Below are positions 7,489 to 12,197 of a stretch of DNA of 12,197 nt, one piece after another. The stretch comes from Sphingomonadales bacterium (GTDB taxonomy: Bacteria; Pseudomonadota; Alphaproteobacteria; Sphingomonadales; Sphingomonadaceae): positions 1 through 12,197 of the forward strand of contig JAGPVK010000334.1 of the NCBI GenBank assembly GCA_018067055.1, given 5' to 3'. A program made the position numbers and the translations under genes. The notes beneath the pieces were generated by a model. It was not told the origin of the DNA, did no database searches, and saw only the letters and a program-made list of their open reading frames with translations. How positions within the stretch are numbered: position 1 is the first letter of the stretch; each line of letters begins with the position of its first letter.

Positions 7489-7959
7489 ATGACCGACAAA
7501 CCATCCTCTCCGCCAGTGCCGAAATTTTTGGGCAAGACCAGTCCGATGCCCGCTTCTCCCGAAGAGGCAATACTCGACTATGTGCCCAATCCCCGCGCGG
7601 GCGAGCTTTACCTGACGCGTTTTGCCGTGCCGGAATTCACGTCGCTTTGCCCGGTGACCGGGCAGCCGGATTTTGCCCATCTGGTCATCGACTATGCGCC
7701 GGATCAGACGATCGTCGAATCCAAATCGCTCAAGCTGTTTCTCGGGTCGTTTCGGGACCATGCAGCCTTTCATGAAGATTGCACGGTCGGCATCGGCAGG
7801 CGCCTGTTTGACGAAATGCAGCCCAGATGGCTGCGCATTGGTGGCTACTGGTATCCGCGCGGCGGCATACCGATCGATATATTCTGGCAATCTGGGGAGC
7901 CGCCCAAAGGACTTTGGATACCGGAACAGGGAGTGGCACCCTACCGGGGCCGCGGCTGA
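7489..7959 (+). CDS. queF: NADPH-dependent 7-cyano-7-deazaguanine reductase (preQ0 reductase)
   Basis: A 156-residue cytosolic enzyme of the short (type I, YkvM-like) QueF class, which reduces the nitrile of preQ0 to the amine preQ1 for queuosine in tRNA. The catalytic Cys54 sits in [14 protein letters not shown], with the proton donor Asp61 seven residues later. The class motif VESKSLKLF (76-84) is present, and His95-Glu96 (FHED) fits the substrate-binding Glu. A Pro-rich stretch of about 20 residues precedes the core. Short QueF proteins have one fold copy and assemble as multimers, and this length fits. No ribosome site is seen before the ATG. The stop overlaps the next start as TGATG, so the GST-like gene is probably co-translated. 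No other queuosine gene is in the window. Confidence 0.96.
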   Translation: MTDKPSSPPVPKFLGKTSPMPASPEEAILDYVPNPRAGELYLTRFAVPEFTSLCPVTGQPDFAHLVIDYAPDQTIVESKSLKLFLGSFRDHAAFHEDCTVGIGRRLFDEMQPRWLRIGGYWYPRGGIPIDIFWQSGEPPKGLWIPEQGVAPYRGRG

Positions 7960-9047
7960 TGACGCATAAATTCTACGGCGGGCCGTTGTCGCTCTATTCC
8001 GGCAAGGCGCGGGCCTATCTCGACTGGAAAGGCGTGGATTACGAGGAAATCCTGAGTGCCACGGAAGTCTACAAGACAATTATCGTTCCCAAAGTGGGCC
8101 GTCCTGTCATCCCGGTGATGGTAACCGAAGAGGGGGAAACGCTTCAGGACACAACGTTGATCATTGATCATTTCGAAGCGAAAATCGGCGGACCGTCGGT
8201 CTATCCCGATACACCGAAACAGCGGCTGGTGGCGTTATTGATGGAAGTGTTCGGTGACGAATGGCTTGTGATTCCGGCAATGCACTATCGCTGGAACTAT
8301 AATGAAGAATGGGTCTACGGCGAATTTGGCGCTGTCGCAGCACCCGATGCGAGCAAGGAAGAGCAGCTGGCAATCGGCCGCGAGCGCGGGCAGACGTTCA
8401 AGGGATTTTGTCCGATATTGGGGATTGATGACCAGACCATTCCCGCGATCGAGGCGAGCTATGAAGCGCTTCTGGCGGATCTTGACCGACATTTTGCGCA
8501 ATATGATTATCTGCTCGGTTCGCGGCCCTCAATCGGCGATTATGGCCTGATCGGGCCGCTTTATGCCCATTTGTACCGCGACCCTGCATCGGGTGAAATC
8601 ATGAAGCGACTGGCACCAAGAGTTGCCGCGTGGGTCGAGCGGATGGTGGATGTGCAGCAGCCTTTGTCCGGAGAATTTTTGCCCGGTGACGAGGTTCCGC
8701 AAACATTGGTTCCGGTGCTGGAGAGGATGATGGCGGAGCAAATGCCTTTCCTTCAGAAAACCGCGGGCATATTTGCTGCCTGGGCCGAGGCCAATCCGGA
8801 AACCGAAATACCGCGCGCGGTCGGTATGACCGATTTTACGGTTGAAGGCGTGACCGGACAACGGATCGCACCTCCGTTCAGCTTGTGGATGTTGCAGCGC
8901 CCGCTGGATCATTATCGGGAAATGGAAGCGGCTGACAAATCGGCGGCGGATGAATTTTTATCGACAATTAATGGCGCATCGGCGTTTCAGAATTTTGCAA
9001 TGGAACAGCCCCTGGCGTTCCGAAACTTCAAGCTCATATTACAGTAA
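7959..9047 (+). CDS. Glutathione S-transferase-like protein, long form
   Basis: A 362-residue protein with a thioredoxin-like N-terminal domain (about 1-78: FYGGPLSLYSGKARAYLDW, then VGRPVIPVM and ETLQDTTLIIDHFE, the cis-Pro and glutathione-binding region of GSTs). An all-helical region follows, containing the GST C-terminal signature LLGSRPSIGDYGLIGPLYAH (185-204). Typical bacterial GSTs have 200-230 residues; here there is an insertion-rich middle and about 130 further residues after the GST core that I cannot assign. The start at 7959 is where GST homology begins; the frame open further upstream runs inside queF and is a shadow. The overlap with queF as TGATG implies one transcript and coupled translation. 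The substrate is unknown, and a role in detoxification or as a thiol-dependent isomerase is only inference from the fold. Confidence 0.82.
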   Translation: MTHKFYGGPLSLYSGKARAYLDWKGVDYEEILSATEVYKTIIVPKVGRPVIPVMVTEEGETLQDTTLIIDHFEAKIGGPSVYPDTPKQRLVALLMEVFGDEWLVIPAMHYRWNYNEEWVYGEFGAVAAPDASKEEQLAIGRERGQTFKGFCPILGIDDQTIPAIEASYEALLADLDRHFAQYDYLLGSRPSIGDYGLIGPLYAHLYRDPASGEIMKRLAPRVAAWVERMVDVQQPLSGEFLPGDEVPQTLVPVLERMMAEQMPFLQKTAGIFAAWAEANPETEIPRAVGMTDFTVEGVTGQRIAPPFSLWMLQRPLDHYREMEAADKSAADEFLSTINGASAFQNFAMEQPLAFRNFKLILQ

Positions 9048-9050
9048 TAT
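9036..9050. repeat. Perfect palindrome at the end of the GST-like gene
   Basis: ATATTACAGTAATAT is a perfect inverted repeat about one central base and contains the stop codon. GTAATATTAC (9044-9053) overlaps it as a second perfect palindrome, and ATATTAC occurs twice as a direct repeat. There is no T tract, so it is not an intrinsic terminator; it may be a protein site or chance in AT-rich DNA. Confidence 0.3.
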
Positions 9051-9118
9051 TACGAACTGCCGCCAGTTTTTGGAGCAGGATTCGAGTTTACCCTATCAAT
9101 CGGTCGCCGCCATTCTTA

Positions 9119-9124
9119 TATATT
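9119..9124 (+). promoter_or_regulatory. Candidate -10 box of the thioesterase gene
   Basis: TATATT (5 of 6 to TATAAT) ends six bases before ATG 9131. No good -35 is seen at 16-18 bases upstream, and no ribosome site precedes the ATG. The spacing would give a leaderless message. Confidence 0.3.
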
Positions 9125-9130
9125 GTGAAT

Positions 9131-9523
9131 ATGAACAGTATTCCACATCACCACAGCATTGCCATTGCGGCATCCGACATTGATTTCATGGGACATGTCA
9201 ATAATGCCAATTATCTGACGTGGGTGCAGGATGCGGTCGTCGCGCATTGGCAGAAATTTGCTCCTTCCGAAGCCGTCGCAGCCCATCTCTGGGTCGCGAT
9301 CAAGCATGAGATTACCTATCGCAAGCCTGCTTTTCTGAACGATGACGTGATCGCCGAAGTGTTGCTCGAAAAGGTTCACGGGGCGCGGGCATTTTACAGC
9401 ACCATCATTCGTCGCGGTGAAGAGGTGCTTGCCGAAGTGCAGTCGAGCTGGTGTTGTATCGATGCCGACACCTTGCGCCCGACCCGCCTGGCGAAAGATA
9501 TTGTTGCCCGTTTTTTCGGGTAG
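9131..9523 (+). CDS. Acyl-CoA thioesterase, hotdog fold (4HBT / YbgC-like)
   Basis: A 130-residue cytosolic hotdog protein that likely hydrolyses an acyl-CoA or related thioester. The family opening is clear: ASDIDFMGHVNNANYLTWVQD (about 15-35), with the conserved Asp before the MGHVNNANYL helix, the usual catalytic position in 4HBT enzymes. A central strand set (ITYRKPAFLNDDVIAEV) and the late VLAEVQSSWCCID strand complete one hotdog domain, and the length is typical. The frame can start at GTG 9125, but ATG 9131 is preferred because a TATATT box sits directly before it and the two extra residues add nothing. An 83-base gap separates it from the GST-like gene, so it may have its own promoter. 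The physiological substrate cannot be read from sequence. Confidence 0.88.
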   Translation: MNSIPHHHSIAIAASDIDFMGHVNNANYLTWVQDAVVAHWQKFAPSEAVAAHLWVAIKHEITYRKPAFLNDDVIAEVLLEKVHGARAFYSTIIRRGEEVLAEVQSSWCCIDADTLRPTRLAKDIVARFFG

Positions 9524-9548
9524 ATTGAAGCGCTTCAGCCTTTCGGCT
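9507..9548. terminator. Hairpin cluster between convergent genes
   Basis: Three small stems lie in a row: CCCG-TTTTTT-CGGG at the end of the thioesterase gene, a perfect 12-base palindrome TGAAGCGCTTCA (9526-9537), and AGCC-TTTC-GGCT (9537-9548). None is followed by a clean T tract, so classical termination is doubtful, but the position between two convergent genes suits transcript-end formation. Confidence 0.3.
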
Positions 9549-9576
9549 CTGCATCAACAGGCTGGTGAGCCAGCGG

Positions 9577-11157
9577 TCATCGCATCAAACCACCAATCAG
9601 GTTGCGGACAAAGCGTCCGGCAACCGGTCCAGCGAGATCGGTAACGACCGAACCAACCGCAGAAGTTACACCTGACTGGACCGGATTGGCCCGGGACTTC
9701 TTGCCCAGCATGGTCGAGGCGGCCATGCCTGCAGCGGATCCTGCGGCGACCTGGGCGCCGCGACTGAACGCCTTTTCCCAGATGCTCTTGCTCTTGCGCG
9801 GCTGTTTACCGACTTCTTCCTTGCCTTTTTCCTCGACTTCCAGCGCAGTCTGCGTCGCATCGATCACCTTTTGCGCCAATATTTCCTCGGCGCTGTTGCG
9901 ATCAACCTCTTCGTCATATTTGCTCTCATATGGCGAGATCGAATTGATGATCGCACGTTCCTTTGCCGAGACCGGGCCGAGACGGGACCGGGGCGGTTTG
10001 ATCAGTGTCCGCTGGACGATCGACGGCGCACCGTCTTCGAGCAATGTCGAGACCAGCGCTTCACCGACGCGCAATTCGGTAATGGCTTGCTCGACATCCA
10101 GTTCAGGGTTGATCCGGAAGGTATCCGCCGCGGCCTTGATCGCTTTCTTGTCGCGCGGGGTGAAGGCGCGCAGGGCGTGCTGCACGCGGTTACCGAGCTG
10201 TCCGGCAACTTCCTGGGGTATGTCGATCGGGTTCTGGGTGACGAAAAAGACGCCGACGCCCTTCGACCGGATCAGCCGCACGACCTGTTCAATCTTGTCT
10301 TCCAGGGCCTTGGGGGCGTCATCGAACAGCAGATGCGCTTCGTCAAAGAAGAAAACCAGCTTCGGTTTTGCCGGATCGCCGACTTCCGGCAATGTTTCGA
10401 ACAGTTCGGCAAGCAGCCAGAGCAGGAAGGTGGCGTAGAGTTTCGGACTGCGCATCAGCTGATCGGCGGCGAGTATATTGATATAGCCGCGACCCTGATC
10501 GTCGCACTTGATGAAGTCATCAATCTCCAGCGCCGGTTCGCCAAAAAACTGGCCTGCACCCTGGCTGTCCAGTTGCAGCAGTTGCCGCTGGATCGTGCCG
10601 ACGCTGGCCTTGGTGACATTGCCGTATTTGGCCGACAGTTGCTTGGCATTTTCTGCAGTGTACGCGAGCATCGATTGCAGATCGTCGAGGTTAAGCAATA
10701 GCAGTCCCTCTTCGTCGGCAAAACGAAAGACGATGTTGAGCACGCCTTCCTGGGTCTCGTTCAAATCCATCAGCCGCGCGAGCAGCAGCGGCCCCATTTC
10801 CGAAATTGTAGTGCGGATCGGATGGCCCTGCTTGCCGTAGAGATCCCAGAATATCGCCGGATTGTCGGAATAGGCATAATCGTCCATGCCCAGTTCTTTG
10901 GCCCGTTGTTCCAGCTTGTCGGCATGTTTGAATTGCGGAGAACCGGCCATCGAAATCCCGGCTAGGTCGCCTTTTACATCGGCGACAAAGACTGGCACGC
11001 CGTTGGCAGAAAAGCTTTCGGCCAGACCCTGCAGCGTGACCGTCTTGCCGGTGCCGGTGGCTCCAGCGATCAGGCCATGGCGGTTGGCACGAGACAAGTT
11101 GAGGGTCTGCCGCTCGTCGCCGCCCAGTCCGAGAAAAATTTCTGTTGCGTCGGCCAC
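9577..11157 (-). CDS. HerA-like DUF853 ATPase (YjgR family)
   Basis: A 526-residue P-loop ATPase of the HerA/FtsK superfamily, similar to E. coli YjgR. Walker A is GATGTGKT (32-39), followed by FVADVKGDLAGIS (57-69), typical of this family. Walker B is LVFFFDEAHLL (267-277) with the catalytic Glu in DEAH, and a polar sensor lies in FFVTQNP (304-310). A conserved GNRVQHALRAFTP (322-334) holds a possible arginine finger. The C-terminal part has a charged, probably helical segment (about 412-456) and then a small-residue-rich region (465-525) that may be a weak amphipathic or membrane-associated helix. The start is GTG 11157, with GAGGGG eight bases upstream. Relatives act as hexameric DNA-translocating motors, but a function for YjgR proteins is not established. 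It is convergent with the thioesterase and lies downstream of degP behind a strong terminator. Confidence 0.9.
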   Translation of the reverse strand: MADATEIFLGLGGDERQTLNLSRANRHGLIAGATGTGKTVTLQGLAESFSANGVPVFVADVKGDLAGISMAGSPQFKHADKLEQRAKELGMDDYAYSDNPAIFWDLYGKQGHPIRTTISEMGPLLLARLMDLNETQEGVLNIVFRFADEEGLLLLNLDDLQSMLAYTAENAKQLSAKYGNVTKASVGTIQRQLLQLDSQGAGQFFGEPALEIDDFIKCDDQGRGYINILAADQLMRSPKLYATFLLWLLAELFETLPEVGDPAKPKLVFFFDEAHLLFDDAPKALEDKIEQVVRLIRSKGVGVFFVTQNPIDIPQEVAGQLGNRVQHALRAFTPRDKKAIKAAADTFRINPELDVEQAITELRVGEALVSTLLEDGAPSIVQRTLIKPPRSRLGPVSAKERAIINSISPYESKYDEEVDRNSAEEILAQKVIDATQTALEVEEKGKEEVGKQPRKSKSIWEKAFSRGAQVAAGSAAGMAASTMLGKKSRANPVQSGVTSAVGSVVTDLAGPVAGRFVRNLIGGLMR

Positions 11158-11165
11158 TGGCGGAT

Positions 11166-11171
11166 CCCCTC
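11166..11171 (-). promoter_or_regulatory. Ribosome binding site supporting a GTG start
   Basis: GAGGGG on the minus strand, eight bases before GTG 11157. It supports the non-ATG start of the DUF853 ATPase gene, where no nearby ATG is available. Confidence 0.6.
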
Positions 11172-11183
11172 AATCATATTGCA

Positions 11184-11204
11184 GTCAAGCATCAAGCTTG
11201 ACGC
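11184..11204. repeat. Inverted repeat in the leader of the DUF853 gene
   Basis: GTCAAGC and GCTTGAC form a perfect seven-base stem around ATCAA. The right arm, extended to GCTTGACGC (11196-11204), is also the exact complement of GCGTCAAGC (11218-11226) inside the neighbouring terminator. The segment lies in the untranslated leader, a few bases before the ribosome site, so it could be an operator, a leader hairpin or a remnant of a duplication. Confidence 0.45.
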
Positions 11205-11237
11205 AAAAAAAAGGCCGGCGTCAAGCGCCAGCCCTTT
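11205..11237 (-). terminator. Strong intrinsic terminator of degP
   Basis: Read on the minus strand, AAAGGGCTGGCG pairs with CGCCGGCCTTTT around a CTTGA loop with only G-U wobbles, and ends in an eight-T tract. It starts 25 bases past the degP stop and separates degP from the downstream DUF853 ATPase gene. Confidence 0.9.
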
Positions 11238-11261
11238 CCCGTTACATCTATTTAAAAGCGT

Positions 11262-12197
11262 TTAGCTTTCCTGCAAGCGCACCGCGACAAATTGCGGATC
11301 GCGCGCGCCGCGACGGATCTGCAGCAGCACTGCTCCGCGGTTCGAGCGTTTCGCACTGTTGATTGCACTATCCAGATCTGCCGCGCTGTTGACTGGTTGG
11401 CGGTTAACACTGGTGATCAGAAATCCGCGCTTGATGCCCTTCTGGGCGGCATCACTGCTTGGATCGACGGTCGAAACGACAACGCCTTTCTGGGTGGACG
11501 CAACACCGATTTGCCGCGCAATCGCCGGTGTCAGATCGACAACCGACAATCCCAAGGCTTCGGCGGTTGCCTGCGCACTCGCTCCATTGTCTTCCTGACC
11601 CAAGGCATTATCTTCTGCGTCCGGGTCAAACGAATTGCCAGCCAGTTCTTCTTCGGACGGCCGGGTGCCCAATTTGGCATTGACCTTGATGGTCTTGCCA
11701 TCGCGAACCAGCTCAATCGGGACATTGGTGCCAATAGGCAGATTGGCCACCAGATAGGACAAGGTCTGATCGGGTGTGACGGTTTTGCCGTTCACCTTGG
11801 TGATCACGTCACCGGCCTGAATGCCGGCTTTTTGTGCCGCTTCACCCGGTTCCACCCGCTGGACAAATTCGCCCCGGTTTTTTTCCAAGCCGAGAGAGTC
11901 GGCCAGATCTTCCGAAAGCGCGCTGATCTGCACACCGAGATAACCGCGCTCGATCGTCCGTCCCTTTTTCAGGGTTTCGACGATGGGAGCGGCGACTTCG
12001 GCCGGGATGGCAAAGCCGATGCCGACATTGCCGCCGGTAGGCGAAATGATCGCATTGTTGATGCCGATGACATTGCCGTTGAGATCGAACATCGGTCCGC
12101 CGCTGTTGCCGCGGTTGATTGATGCGTCGGTCTGCAGGAAGCGATCATATGCGCCGCCCTGACCGGTATTTCTGTGAATGGCAGACAGGATACCGGT
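11262..12197 (-). CDS. degP: DegP/HtrA-type (Do family) periplasmic serine protease, N-terminus outside window
   Basis: The window holds the C-terminal 311 residues of an envelope protease/chaperone that degrades misfolded periplasmic proteins. The frame is open to the right edge, so the signal peptide and the His and Asp of the triad lie outside. The catalytic Ser is residue 32 of the fragment in GNSGGP, preceded by LQTDASIN and followed by [11 protein letters not shown] and the VGIGFAIP loop, as in DegP. Two PDZ domains follow: PDZ1 about 84-180 ([18 protein letters not shown]) and PDZ2 about 216-311 ([23 protein letters not shown]), joined by an acidic, Gln/Ala-rich linker (181-215). Two PDZ domains indicate DegP or DegQ rather than DegS. 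Expression is probably linked to envelope stress, but the promoter is not visible. A strong terminator follows. Confidence 0.95.
   Translation of the reverse strand, partial: TGILSAIHRNTGQGGAYDRFLQTDASINRGNSGGPMFDLNGNVIGINNAIISPTGGNVGIGFAIPAEVAAPIVETLKKGRTIERGYLGVQISALSEDLADSLGLEKNRGEFVQRVEPGEAAQKAGIQAGDVITKVNGKTVTPDQTLSYLVANLPIGTNVPIELVRDGKTIKVNAKLGTRPSEEELAGNSFDPDAEDNALGQEDNGASAQATAEALGLSVVDLTPAIARQIGVASTQKGVVVSTVDPSSDAAQKGIKRGFLITSVNRQPVNSAADLDSAINSAKRSNRGAVLLQIRRGARDPQFVAVRLQES

Noticed and set aside
7827..7958. Upstream extension of the GST-like frame inside queF
   Set aside because: It is out of frame with queF, has no GST homology, and the TGATG overlap gives a natural start at 7959.
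9602..10701. Two long plus-strand frames (278 and 276 codons) antisense to the DUF853 ATPase gene
   Set aside because: They overlap a gene with intact Walker A and B motifs and encode Ser/Arg-rich or mixed sequence with no domain signs.
11292..12122. A 276-codon plus-strand frame antisense to degP
   Set aside because: It has the same codon-complement register, opposite a clear two-PDZ protease, and no family features of its own.
1..12197. Mobile element, CRISPR array, toxin-antitoxin or defence island
   Set aside because: I saw no transposase, integrase, repeat-spacer pattern, small paired toxin genes or sharp composition change. The HerA-like ATPase is the YjgR type and lacks the nuclease or SIR2 partner found in HerA-based defence systems.

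Overview
The window reads as ordinary chromosome from a Gram-negative alphaproteobacterium, most likely in the Sphingomonadales. That placement is inferred from the overall feel of the proteins, the moderately high GC content with few TTA, CTA and TCA codons, the TorF-type porin, the long GST-like protein and the DUF853 (YjgR-type) ATPase. No rRNA or tRNA is present to test it. I see no insertion sequence, phage gene, integrase, CRISPR array or toxin-antitoxin pair, and gene density is high.

Layout, left to right. (1) The 3' end of a fused dual-ATPase gene of an oligopeptide/nickel-type ABC importer lies on the plus strand and is cut by the left edge. It meets a TorF-family outer-membrane porin gene on the minus strand, and the two share one bidirectional hairpin terminator. 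(2) A minus-strand operon follows: sseA (3-mercaptopyruvate sulfurtransferase), then metC (cystathionine beta-lyase, TTG start), then an MscS-family channel gene that overlaps metC by ATGA. It puts two enzymes of sulfur amino acid metabolism, both able to release sulfide, on one transcript with a membrane channel. (3) An unrecognised type I membrane protein gene (minus) is divergent from queF (plus). (4) The plus-strand block is queF (queuosine biosynthesis), a long GST-like protein overlapping queF by TGATG, and a small hotdog-fold thioesterase. (5) On the minus strand, reading inward from the right edge, come a DegP/HtrA-type periplasmic protease (N-terminus outside the window), a strong terminator, and a HerA-like DUF853 ATPase gene that converges on the thioesterase.

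Several starts were moved from the longest open frame. The porin start moved to 2324 (signal peptide plus ribosome site), sseA to 6024 (GAGGAG six bases upstream), the membrane protein to 7385 (signal peptide), the GST-like gene to 7959 and the thioesterase to 9131. metC (TTG) and the DUF853 gene (GTG) appear to use non-ATG starts.

I did not find a clear, dramatic new system. The items most worth a second look are the sulfur-enzyme/mechanosensitive-channel operon, the unrecognised membrane protein, the queF-coupled GST-like protein with an unexplained C-terminal region, two genes whose -10-like boxes sit so close to the ATG that leaderless transcription is plausible, and a nested repeat structure between degP and the DUF853 gene.
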